A DNA stretch of 12,175 bases. It comes from an uncultured Eubacteriales bacterium (GTDB lineage: Bacteria > Bacillota > Clostridia > Oscillospirales > Oscillospiraceae). Positions 1 through 5,347 of this stretch are shown here, one piece after another (positions within the stretch are counted from its first letter, which is position 1; each line of letters begins with the position of its first letter). Location: assembly GCA_900551355.1 (NCBI GenBank), contig URVR01000030.1:1-12175 (forward strand). Reading direction: 5' to 3'. The notes beneath the pieces are model-generated. The model ran no database searches, was not told the origin of the DNA, and saw only the letters and a program-made list of their open reading frames with translations. The position numbers and the translations under genes are program-made.

Positions 1-140
1 CCGATAGCGCCGAAGATCATGGGCAGGTAGTAGCCGGCCTGACGGATGGGTTCATCGGCGGCGGTCATCAGGAACGCGGTGGCGACGACCATGACCAGAG
101 AGACGATGGCGGTGAGGATGTAGATATTGATGTTCTTCAT
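1..140 (-). CDS. Small membrane protein, 5' part only
   Basis: The minus strand reads 46 codons from an ATG at 140 to the window edge with no stop. A good ribosome site (AAGGAGG, complement of about 148-154) lies 7 bases upstream. The peptide begins MKNINIYILTAIVSLVMVV, so residues about 5-24 form a hydrophobic segment after a short charged head. A polar stretch (TAADEPIRQ) follows, then what looks like the start of a second hydrophobic segment (YYLPMIFGAI). This suggests a small multi-pass inner-membrane protein with both visible segments near its N-terminus. I do not recognise the family and the C-terminus is missing, so no function is proposed. The strong ribosome site and the promoter-like sequence at 220-248 support a real gene. 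Confidence 0.7.
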   Translation of the reverse strand, partial: MKNINIYILTAIVSLVMVVATAFLMTAADEPIRQAGYYLPMIFGAI

Positions 141-219
141 GATGAATTCCTCCTTGAAGATAATTTTGTTATAGATGAATTTCCTGTTGTGTTTTCAGGT
201 GTCTTGCTGTTGTGCCTGT

Positions 220-248
220 ATAGTAGGATATTTAACGAGAAAAGTAAA
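220..248 (-). promoter_or_regulatory. Putative promoter for the minus-strand membrane protein
   Basis: Read on the minus strand, TTTACT (243-248) and TACTAT (220-225) are separated by exactly 17 bases. Each matches the sigma-70 consensus at 4-5 of 6 positions. The predicted transcript would start near 213 and carry a leader of roughly 70 bases before the ATG at 140. The 150-300 interval is clearly more AT-rich than its surroundings, as expected for a divergent promoter region. Confidence 0.4.
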
Positions 249-306
249 GCAACAGAATATAATAATGGCTATCAGTAAAACTAACAGAAAAGACGGAGGA
301 AGAAGG

Positions 307-335
307 TGGACAATCCCCGCCGGTTTCTATATAAT
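307..335 (+). promoter_or_regulatory. Sigma-70-like promoter of the zinc-ribbon protein gene
   Basis: TGGACA (307-312) and a perfect TATAAT (330-335) are 17 bases apart, giving 11 of 12 consensus matches. Transcription would begin near 342. This sits inside the longest open frame, which could start at a GTG at 306, so it argues that translation starts downstream at 369. A second TATAAT at 258-263 has no good -35 partner. Confidence 0.65.
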
Positions 336-350
336 GGCGGCAAGGATATG

Positions 351-360
351 GGGAAGGGAG
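351..360 (+). promoter_or_regulatory. Ribosome binding site that sets the start at 369
   Basis: The purine run GGGAAGGGAG ends 8 bases before the ATG at 369 but only 2 bases before the ATG at 363. It lies just downstream of the predicted transcription start near 342. Spacing favours 369. Confidence 0.5.
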
Positions 361-368
361 ACATGCGT

Positions 369-1094
369 ATGGCATCCATCCGCTGCAGGGCCTGCGGCAG
401 CGTATACGACTATGACAAGGAGGGCTTCTGCCCGAAATGCGGCGCGTATAACCGCCCGCCCCAGCGGGAGTGGGTGGACGCGGAGGGCGGCATCCGCTAT
501 GCCGGGCAGGAGCAGGCGTGCCGCGGGGAAAAGGTCTGCTTCGAGGAGCAGACCCGCCGCCCCGAACCATCTGTCCGGCGGCACACGCCGAAAAAGAACA
601 CCGCCTCCGGTGTGGTGGGTGCGGTGATCGCCGCAGCTATCGCCGCCGTGGTCATCGGCGTGCTGCGGGGCTTTGTGGGTCATGGCGGCTTCGATCTTTC
701 CCGCGGGGAGCCGGAACCGGATCACAGCGGGGAGGCGGAGGCGCCTGTGGAGGAGCTCAGACCGATGGTATGGGAGCGTGCGGAGGTGGGCGCGCACTTT
801 ACGCTGGGCGAAAATGCCGATGAAACGACCAGCGTGGACGATGTGTGGATAGACGACGATGAGAAGCTCCACGCCGTCGTGACGCTGGAGAGTACCTATC
901 AGGCGTTTCCCGGCCTGTTCGGCACGGACGGCAATGGCGGCGAGTACCAGCACTGGCTGGAAAGCATACAGGACACGGAGAAGGGCGCGTACACATTCGA
1001 GTGTATATACGATCTGTCATACAGGCCCCACGACAATATGCAGCTGGTGTTCTGCGGCATAGACAAAGAGGTGTGGGTATCCATACAGCCCTGA
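369..1094 (+). CDS. Zinc-ribbon, single-pass membrane protein of unknown function
   Basis: The 241-residue protein opens with a zinc ribbon: C6-x2-C9 and C21-x2-C24 in MASIRCRACG...GFCPKCG. A polar linker rich in Arg, Glu and Gln follows, then one hydrophobic helix at about residues 79-99 (GVVGAVIAAAIAAVVIGVL) preceded by basic residues. An acidic linker leads to a C-terminal domain of about 110 residues ending at ...CGIDKEVWVSIQP. Zinc-ribbon plus one membrane helix plus an extracytoplasmic domain is a common Firmicutes layout, with the ribbon in the cytoplasm. The outer domain, which has aromatic and acidic residues, is not one I can name. The frame is open from a GTG at 306 with its own GGAGG, but a near-perfect promoter overlaps that stretch, so I use 369. 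It appears to be a single-gene unit; the next promoter follows at 1127. Confidence 0.8.
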   Translation: MASIRCRACGSVYDYDKEGFCPKCGAYNRPPQREWVDAEGGIRYAGQEQACRGEKVCFEEQTRRPEPSVRRHTPKKNTASGVVGAVIAAAIAAVVIGVLRGFVGHGGFDLSRGEPEPDHSGEAEAPVEELRPMVWERAEVGAHFTLGENADETTSVDDVWIDDDEKLHAVVTLESTYQAFPGLFGTDGNGGEYQHWLESIQDTEKGAYTFECIYDLSYRPHDNMQLVFCGIDKEVWVSIQP

Positions 1095-1126
1095 AAACCG
1101 CATGGTGGGGGCGTTTTATGCCGCAA

Positions 1127-1156
1127 TTGACAAATACGGGTGTTCCATGCTACAAT
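1127..1156 (+). promoter_or_regulatory. Strong promoter upstream of the ygjV-like gene
   Basis: A perfect TTGACA (1127-1132) is followed after 18 bases by TACAAT (1151-1156), 11 of 12 consensus matches. Transcription should start near 1163, giving a leader of about 95 bases before the ATG at 1257. That leader contains an intrinsic terminator. Confidence 0.7.
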
Positions 1157-1205
1157 AAAATTCCAAAATCAGTGTGGATTTTTCTGGAGCATCGCATCCA
1201 TTTTT

Positions 1206-1239
1206 CGCCACGCACCTTCATCGGTGCGCGGCGTTTTTT
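1206..1239 (+). terminator. Intrinsic terminator in the leader of the ygjV-like gene (possible attenuator)
   Basis: The arms are CGCC-A-CGCACC (1206-1216) and GGTGCG-C-GGCG (1223-1233): ten pairs with one A/C mismatch and a six-base loop. Six T residues follow at 1234-1239. The AGGAGG ribosome site (1243-1248) begins only four bases after the T run. The terminator lies downstream of the promoter at 1127 and upstream of the gene it precedes, the position of a transcription attenuator. It could alternatively end transcripts of the zinc-ribbon gene, which has no other obvious terminator. Confidence 0.75.
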
Positions 1240-1256
1240 ATTAGGAGGAACGACGG

Positions 1257-1760
1257 ATGAACATATTTTACCAACTCATCGGGTTCGGCGCACTGATCGC
1301 CATGGGTCTCAGCTATTGGCAGAATGACAAGCGTACCATCTTGCTGTGGCAGGTGGTGGCCAACCTGATCTTCGCCATCCACTACACACTGCTCCACGCA
1401 CGCTCCGGCGCACTGTGCAGCTTTTTCCAGATCGTCGTGCTGCTGCTTTTCCTATTGCAGGAGAAATTCAACTGGAGTAAACTGGTCACCGCGATACCCA
1501 TCGTGGCAGTATTTCTGCTGATTGCCGTGGTGACCTATGAGACGCCGGTGACGGTACTGCCCATCGTGGCGTCGCTGGCGGCGCTGCTGCCGTTCTTCCA
1601 GTCCAGGCGGCGGGTGATACAGGCGGCAGGCATCGTCAGCGGTCTGTCGTGGCTGGTGTACGTCATCGCGGTGCGGTCGTACTCCGGCATGGTGACGGAG
1701 TCGGTGCTGACCATCATCACCGCGGCGTCCCTGCTGAAGAAGGAGCCGAAAAAGCCCTGA
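1257..1760 (+). CDS. ygjV: YgjV-family inner membrane protein
   Basis: This 167-residue protein is almost wholly hydrophobic. Its N-terminal pattern (QLIGFGALIAMGLSYWQNDKRTILLWQVVANLIFAIHY) is what I know from the YgjV family of bacterial inner membrane proteins (Imp-YgjV). The segment around SYWQNDKR, with the following LLWQ, is the most characteristic part. About five or six membrane helices can be drawn at residues 4-20, 27-47, 52-67, 74-92, 96-112 and 120-160, with a basic tail (KKEPKKP). The family has no established biochemical role. The ATG has AGGAGG (1243-1248) eight bases upstream. The gene stands alone, with a strong promoter and a terminator-containing leader before it and a perfect hairpin just after its stop. 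Family assignment is from memory of sequence pattern, so the symbol is provisional. Confidence 0.75.
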   Translation: MNIFYQLIGFGALIAMGLSYWQNDKRTILLWQVVANLIFAIHYTLLHARSGALCSFFQIVVLLLFLLQEKFNWSKLVTAIPIVAVFLLIAVVTYETPVTVLPIVASLAALLPFFQSRRRVIQAAGIVSGLSWLVYVIAVRSYSGMVTESVLTIITAASLLKKEPKKP

Positions 1761-1769
1761 ACGGACAGG

Positions 1770-1794
1770 CTCCCCCGGCATATTGCCGGGGGAG
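1770..1794. terminator. Perfect hairpin between convergent genes
   Basis: CTCCCCCGGCA (1770-1780) pairs perfectly with TGCCGGGGGAG (1784-1794) around a three-base TAT loop. It starts nine bases after the ygjV-like stop and lies 22 bases beyond the stop of the convergent minus-strand gene. Neither side has an immediate T run, so it is either an atypical bidirectional terminator or a transcript-end protecting hairpin. Confidence 0.5.
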
Positions 1795-1816
1795 TCTGCC
1801 GAAGGGGTGCGCCGCG

Positions 1817-1984
1817 TCAGGCGTAGTGCTTCAGACCCTGCGCCATGGATGAGGCGGTGCAGCGGCGGGCGTGGCAGGAGAGCGTGTCGCTTTTCTCTCC
1901 GCCGCACCGGGCGGCTGCTGTCAGCGCGGCCAGCCTCCGCTTGCGGGGGACTAAGGGAGTATCCTGTTTCATTTGCTTTGCCAT
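1817..1984 (-). CDS. Small basic hypothetical protein, 55 residues
   Basis: The minus strand encodes MAKQMKQDTPLVPRKRRLAA..., with GGAGG (complement of 1993-1997) eight bases before the ATG. The frame extends upstream to 2050, but 1984 is the only start with a good ribosome site. The peptide is basic, has a PRKRR cluster near residues 13-17 and three cysteines (C27, C37, C42), and no membrane segment. Third codon positions are strongly G/C, like the genuine genes around it, which favours coding. I do not recognise it. It is convergent with the ygjV-like gene and divergent from the PucR-type regulator, sharing the 122-base spacer that holds the palindrome at 2076-2092. A weak -10-like TATGAT (complement of 2016-2021) is present without a convincing -35. 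Confidence 0.55.
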   Translation of the reverse strand: MAKQMKQDTPLVPRKRRLAALTAAARCGGEKSDTLSCHARRCTASSMAQGLKHYA

Positions 1985-1992
1985 GGCATATA

Positions 1993-1997
1993 CCTCC
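1993..1997 (-). promoter_or_regulatory. Ribosome binding site of the 55-residue minus-strand gene
   Basis: CCTCC on the plus strand is GGAGG on the minus strand, eight bases upstream of the ATG at 1984. It is the main reason to accept this small gene and to reject the longer frame beginning at 2050. Confidence 0.5.
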
Positions 1998-2043
1998 GTT
2001 CGTTTTACTACCGCTATCATAAAACAACGGACGGTCTGTTCCA

Positions 2044-2073
2044 TTGGCAAAAATAAATGAACATTTCTATGAA
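2044..2073 (+). promoter_or_regulatory. Putative promoter of the regulator-acetyltransferase-repair operon
   Basis: TTGGCA (2044-2049, 5 of 6) and TATGAA (2068-2073, 4 of 6) are 18 bases apart. The predicted transcription start, near 2080, falls inside the 17-bp palindrome at 2076-2092. A protein bound there would be well placed to repress. The -10 match is only moderate. Confidence 0.45.
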
Positions 2074-2075
2074 AA

Positions 2076-2092
2076 TTGTGATAGTATCACAA
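2076..2092. promoter_or_regulatory. Perfect 17-bp palindrome, candidate operator
   Basis: TTGTGATA (2076-2083), a central G, and TATCACAA (2085-2092) form a perfect inverted repeat. It lies between the predicted -10 and the ribosome site (AAGGGGG, about 2092-2098) of the PucR-type gene and faces the divergent 55-residue gene. Odd-length, AT-flanked perfect symmetry without a loop is typical of a binding site for a dimeric repressor rather than an RNA hairpin. Which protein binds is unknown; the adjacent regulator is the simplest candidate. Confidence 0.6.
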
Positions 2093-2106
2093 AGGGGGCA
2101 GAAGCC

Positions 2107-3279
2107 ATGACACCACAGCATACAGCGGACTACCCCACACTGCAGGAGGTGCTGCGCCTGCCCGCGTTCGCGGGCTGCACGGTCTGCGGCGGCGCGGCGG
2201 GACTTGGCCGTAGGGTCAGCGGTGTCAATCTGACGGACACACCGGACTACGCGCGCTGGCTGGCGCAGGGAGAACTGCTCATCACCACTGGTTTTGCCAT
2301 CGCAGACGATCCGCAGGCCGTGGATGCGCTGCTGCCCACGGCGGCAGAAAAAGGCCTGTCCGGTGTGGGTATCAAGCCGGGGCGCTACCTGCCCAGCCCC
2401 CTGCCGGCGGCGCTGGCGGAGAAGGCTGACCGACTGGGACTGCCGCTGCTCCAGCTGCCGGATGATGTGCGCTTTACCGAACTGGCTGATGCAGTGTCCC
2501 GCGAGATCGCACGGCGGCGAATACCGGCGGAGCAGGAGCGGCAGCTGGCCGTACTACTGCACCATCTCATCTCTGGCGCGCCGCTGAGCGAAGCGATGGA
2601 GCGGCAGGCGGCGGAGTCCGGTATCCATTTGGAATGTCCGCATATCCTGTTGCGGATACGGGCTGATGCGCCGGAGTTGCAGCGGCGCTCTTGGCTGCAC
2701 GAGGTAGAAGAGCGCTGCCGGGCGTTGGGCGCGGACATGTGGGGCGCACTGTCGGAGGATGGCTTTCTGCTGGCGCTGGAGGCGGACGACCTGTTCGCGC
2801 TGGAGATGCCGCTGCGGCAGGTGATGGCGGACTTTGCCGCCGTCCACGGCGTTATCTGCGGCGTCAGCCGCCCCTACGGCGGTACGGTGGGCTTTCAGAA
2901 AGCAGACCGCAGCGCCCGTGCGGCGCTCCGCATGGCGGCGCGAACGGAAGCACCCTGCGTGACAGACGACCCAGCGGGGGTGGTACGGCTGCTGGAGGAA
3001 TCCTCCCCGGCGGAAACGGACGCCTATATCCATCGGCAGCTGGGAACGCTCCTGCGGCAACCAGAGCCGCGGCGGCAAGAGCTGCTGGACACGCTGGCGA
3101 GCTGGCTGCGCTGTATGGGCAACCAGCGCCGGATGGCACGGGAGCTGCACCTGCACTACAACACCGTAAGCTACCGGCTCCAGCAGCTATGGATGCTCCT
3201 GGAGGCTGATCCGGCCGACCCGATGAAGCGATTAGCATTGGAAACGGCCCTGTATCTGTACTGGTACAGGCGCACATAA
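2107..3279 (+). CDS. PucR-family transcriptional regulator
   Basis: The 390-residue protein has the two ends typical of PucR/CdaR-type regulators. The N-terminal PucR domain (about residues 8-130) shows TLQEVLRLPAFAGCTVCGGAAGL and then WLAQGELLITTGFAI, the most recognisable motif of that domain. The C-terminal helix-turn-helix (about residues 330-388) reads LLDTLASWLRCMGNQRRMARELHLHYNTVSYRLQQL, with the HxNTVxYRL signature. The middle is the variable linker or sensor region. I chose ATG 2107 because AAGGGGG lies eight bases upstream and the PucR domain begins about ten residues in. The frame could extend to a TTG at 2044, but that overlaps the predicted promoter. Family members control purine, amino acid or sugar-acid catabolism. 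Here the co-directional neighbours, starting 15 bases away, are an acetyltransferase and DNA repair genes, so the usual regulon does not predict its target. Confidence 0.88.
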   Translation: MTPQHTADYPTLQEVLRLPAFAGCTVCGGAAGLGRRVSGVNLTDTPDYARWLAQGELLITTGFAIADDPQAVDALLPTAAEKGLSGVGIKPGRYLPSPLPAALAEKADRLGLPLLQLPDDVRFTELADAVSREIARRRIPAEQERQLAVLLHHLISGAPLSEAMERQAAESGIHLECPHILLRIRADAPELQRRSWLHEVEERCRALGADMWGALSEDGFLLALEADDLFALEMPLRQVMADFAAVHGVICGVSRPYGGTVGFQKADRSARAALRMAARTEAPCVTDDPAGVVRLLEESSPAETDAYIHRQLGTLLRQPEPRRQELLDTLASWLRCMGNQRRMARELHLHYNTVSYRLQQLWMLLEADPADPMKRLALETALYLYWYRRT

Positions 3280-3293
3280 AGGAGAGACAGATC

Positions 3294-3956
3294 ATGGATA
3301 AGAACAAGACGATCGGTGAATGGGAGCGGATGGTGTCGGGGCGGCTCTATACGCCTACCGATCCGGAGATCGCCAAGAGGCACCGGGTGGGTATGCGCCG
3401 CTGCGACCGGTTCAACCGCCTCCCGCTGTGGCGTACCAAGACCAAGCAGCGTGCGCTGGAGCGCCTGATCCCCTCCGCAAAAGGGAAGAATTTCGAGGCG
3501 TTTGCACCCTTTTACTGCGAATACGGCGTGAACATCCATGTGGGGCGGAACTGCTTCGTCAACTACAACAGCGTATTTCTGGATGTAGCGCCCATTACGC
3601 TGGGGGACAACGTTCTCATCGGACCCAACGTGACGCTGGCTACGCCGAATCATCCGTTTCTGGCGGAGGAACGTGCCTATACCGACTATCCCAACGGCTG
3701 CCATGAGTTGGAGTACGCCGAACCCATCACCATTGAGGATCACTGCTGGCTGTGCGCCGGTGCGACGGTGTGCGGCGGCGTGACCATCGGGGCGGGCAGC
3801 ATCATCGCCGCCGGCGCAGTGGTGACCCGGGACATCCCGCCCAACAGTATCGCTGCCGGTGTGCCCGCCAGAGTGCTGCGGCAGATCGGCGAGGGCGATC
3901 GCCTGTATGTATGGGAGAAGTATGTGAAGAACGAACTGCCCGGTGTGCGGCGGTAG
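3294..3956 (+). CDS. Maltose/galactoside O-acetyltransferase-like hexapeptide protein
   Basis: The 220-residue protein begins with the helical maltose-acetyltransferase domain (about residues 8-60: EWERMVSGRLYTPTDPEIAKRH). A left-handed beta-helix of hexapeptide repeats follows (about 70-205: INLHVG-type, ITLGDNVLIGPNVTLAT, VTIGAGSIIAAGAVVTRDIPPNSIAAGVPAR). H120 in TPNHP aligns with the catalytic histidine that deprotonates the acceptor sugar hydroxyl for transfer from acetyl-CoA. Members are soluble cytoplasmic trimers, and true substrates are usually uncertain, so no symbol is given. AAGGAG (3279-3284) overlaps the end of the regulator stop codon, nine bases before the ATG. The gene is therefore almost certainly cotranscribed with the regulator. 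The length of 220 is slightly above the 185-205 typical of the family, partly from a short C-terminal extension. Confidence 0.88.
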   Translation: MDKNKTIGEWERMVSGRLYTPTDPEIAKRHRVGMRRCDRFNRLPLWRTKTKQRALERLIPSAKGKNFEAFAPFYCEYGVNIHVGRNCFVNYNSVFLDVAPITLGDNVLIGPNVTLATPNHPFLAEERAYTDYPNGCHELEYAEPITIEDHCWLCAGATVCGGVTIGAGSIIAAGAVVTRDIPPNSIAAGVPARVLRQIGEGDRLYVWEKYVKNELPGVRR

Positions 3957-3997
3957 TGAAAAAGGCGGTGAGGAGGCCGCCGTGCAGAGAGAATACA

Positions 3998-4003
3998 GGG
4001 AGG
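3998..4003 (+). promoter_or_regulatory. Ribosome binding site that sets a GTG start at 4012
   Basis: GGGAGG lies eight bases before GTG 4012. A competing AGGAGG (3971-3976) lies five bases before GTG 3982 in the same frame. Conserved-looking sequence begins at VYFAYGE, so 4012 is preferred. Confidence 0.5.
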
Positions 4004-4011
4004 TGAGAGAA

Positions 4012-4647
4012 GTGTATTTTGCATACGGGGAAACGGAAACGGCCTATCTGCGGCAGAAGGACAAGCGGCTCGGCGAGGTCATTGACCGCATCGGGCATAT
4101 CGACCGGGTGGTGGACCCGGACCTGTTTTCCGCTGTCGTTCACCACATCATCGGACAGCAGATCTCCACCAGGGCGCAGGCCACCATCTGGCAGCGGATG
4201 CAGGATGCGCTGGGCGAGGTCAATGCCGAAGCCATTCTGGCGGCGGGAGTCCCTGAGCTGCAAGCTCTGGGCATGACGTTCCGCAAGGCGGAGTACATCA
4301 CGGACCTTGCCGAAAAAGTTCACACAGGCGCCTTTGATCTGGATGCCGTGGCGCACATGAGCGATGAGGAGGCCATCCGGGAATTGAGCGGCCTGAAGGG
4401 CATCGGCGTCTGGACGGCAGAGATGATCCTGCTGTTCTGCCTGCAGCGGCCGGACATTTTCAGCTACGATGATCTGGCCATCCAGCGGGGATTGCGGATG
4501 GTCTACCACCACCGCAGCATCGACCGGAAGCTGTTTGAAAAGTACCGCCGGCGCTTCAGCCCCTATGGCAGCGTGGCCAGCCTGTATCTGTGGGCGGTTT
4601 CCGGCGGGGCGATACCGGAGATGAAGGACTGTCAGTCAAAGAAATAG
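4012..4647 (+). CDS. DNA-3-methyladenine glycosylase, AlkA-type HhH-GPD protein
   Basis: The 211-residue protein belongs to the helix-hairpin-helix GPD base-excision superfamily, AlkA branch. It removes alkylated purines such as 3-methyladenine, leaving an abasic site. The segment LFSAVVHHIIGQQISTRAQATIWQRM (about residues 38-63) is the family's substrate-side helix pair. LSGLKGIGVWTAEMILLF (125-142) is the DNA-binding hairpin. D154 in YDDLAIQRGL occupies the catalytic aspartate position. No Cys cluster follows, so an iron-sulfur loop as in Nth is absent. It lacks the N-terminal domain of E. coli AlkA (282 residues), as usual for compact Firmicutes forms. Starts at GTG 3982 or further upstream (into the acetyltransferase end) are possible. 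It sits 55 bases after the acetyltransferase and 13 before the alkyltransferase gene. Confidence 0.88.
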   Translation: MYFAYGETETAYLRQKDKRLGEVIDRIGHIDRVVDPDLFSAVVHHIIGQQISTRAQATIWQRMQDALGEVNAEAILAAGVPELQALGMTFRKAEYITDLAEKVHTGAFDLDAVAHMSDEEAIRELSGLKGIGVWTAEMILLFCLQRPDIFSYDDLAIQRGLRMVYHHRSIDRKLFEKYRRRFSPYGSVASLYLWAVSGGAIPEMKDCQSKK

Positions 4648-4660
4648 AGGAGGATACGCC

Positions 4661-5194
4661 ATGGCATATGTGCAGCATTACGATTCCCCGCTGGGCGGTA
4701 TTCTGCTGGCGGCGGATGAGAGCGGTATCACCGGCCTGTGGTTTGACGGGCAGAAATACTTTGCCCGCGATCTTCCTGCGGAGCGTGTCGAGCAGAACAC
4801 ACCCGCGCTCGCGGAGGCCAAGCGCTGGCTGGACATCTACTTTACCGGCGGGGAGCCGGACTTTACGCCGCCGCTGCACCCCATCGGCTCCGGGTTCCGG
4901 CAGGCGGTGTGGAATATTCTGTTGCAGATCCCCTATGGACAGACCACGACCTACGGTGAGATCGCGCGGCAGCTGGCCGCAAAGCAGGGGCTTGCCCGGA
5001 TGTCCGCCCAGGCGATAGGCGGTGCGGTGGGGCACAATGAAATTTCCATCATCATTCCCTGTCACCGTGTGGTCGGCACCAACGGCAGTCTGACCGGATA
5101 TGCCGGCGGGATCGACAGAAAGGTGAAGCTGCTGGAGCTGGAGCATACCGACATGAGCGGTTTTTTCGTGCCGAAGAAGGGCACGGCACTTTGA
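4661..5194 (+). CDS. ogt: Methylated-DNA-protein cysteine S-methyltransferase
   Basis: The 177-residue protein carries the invariant active-site motif IPCHRVVG with acceptor C134, which takes the alkyl group from O6-alkylguanine in a suicide reaction. Upstream are the conserved FRQAVWNILLQIPYGQTTTYGEIA (about 79-102), containing the helix-turn-helix and its arginine finger region, and AIGGAVGHN (118-126). After the active site comes GSLTGYAGGIDRKVKLLELE, the usual C-terminal signature. The N-terminal ribonuclease-like domain (YDSPLGGILLAADESGITGLWF) is complete. Length fits Ogt/AdaB-type proteins; no Ada regulatory domain is present. AGGAGG (4648-4653) is seven bases before the ATG and 13 bases separate it from the glycosylase stop, so the two repair genes are clearly one transcription unit. 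Together they cover N-alkyl and O-alkyl base damage. Confidence 0.93.
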   Translation: MAYVQHYDSPLGGILLAADESGITGLWFDGQKYFARDLPAERVEQNTPALAEAKRWLDIYFTGGEPDFTPPLHPIGSGFRQAVWNILLQIPYGQTTTYGEIARQLAAKQGLARMSAQAIGGAVGHNEISIIIPCHRVVGTNGSLTGYAGGIDRKVKLLELEHTDMSGFFVPKKGTAL

Positions 5195-5221
5195 CGCGGG
5201 GCCGGACAGGCACCTGTTTCC

Positions 5222-5272
5222 ATGAGCGGAGGAGAAGGACATATGAAGAGCGCGGAGCTTATGAAAAGGTGA
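5222..5272 (+). other. Possible tiny open frame (16 or 9 codons)
   Basis: An ATG at 5243 follows GGAGGAGAAGG (5228-5238) and reads MKSAELMKR before a TGA at 5270. An in-frame ATG at 5222 would add seven residues. The ribosome-site quality is good for such a short frame. It could be the head of a gene lost by deletion or chance. The rest of the 5195-5347 spacer holds only the hairpin described next. Confidence 0.2.
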
Positions 5273-5292
5273 TACGCCAAGGCGTATCACCT
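5267..5292 (-). terminator. Intrinsic terminator of the dehydrogenase gene
   Basis: AGGTGATACGCC (5267-5278) and GGCGTATCACCT (5281-5292) pair perfectly over 12 bases with a two-base AA gap, so the real loop is about four bases. On the minus strand the stem is followed directly by TTTT, giving a proper intrinsic terminator 55 bases beyond the dehydrogenase stop. On the plus strand no T run follows, but the stem could still mark the end of the repair operon. Confidence 0.65.
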
Positions 5293-5347
5293 CCCGGTGT
5301 ATAAGGATATGGGGAGCAAGGCGGCGCTCCGGACCCGGGAGACGGCC

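Noticed and set aside
175..627. 150-codon plus-strand frame overlapping the start of the zinc-ribbon gene
   Set aside because: The product is Arg/Ala-rich out-of-frame sequence, and most of it overlaps the well-supported zinc-ribbon frame.
1174..1260. Possible 28-codon leader peptide from GTG 1174 whose stop overlaps the ATG of the ygjV-like gene
   Set aside because: There is no ribosome site before the GTG, no run of regulatory codons, and the frame passes through the terminator stem, so chance is more likely.
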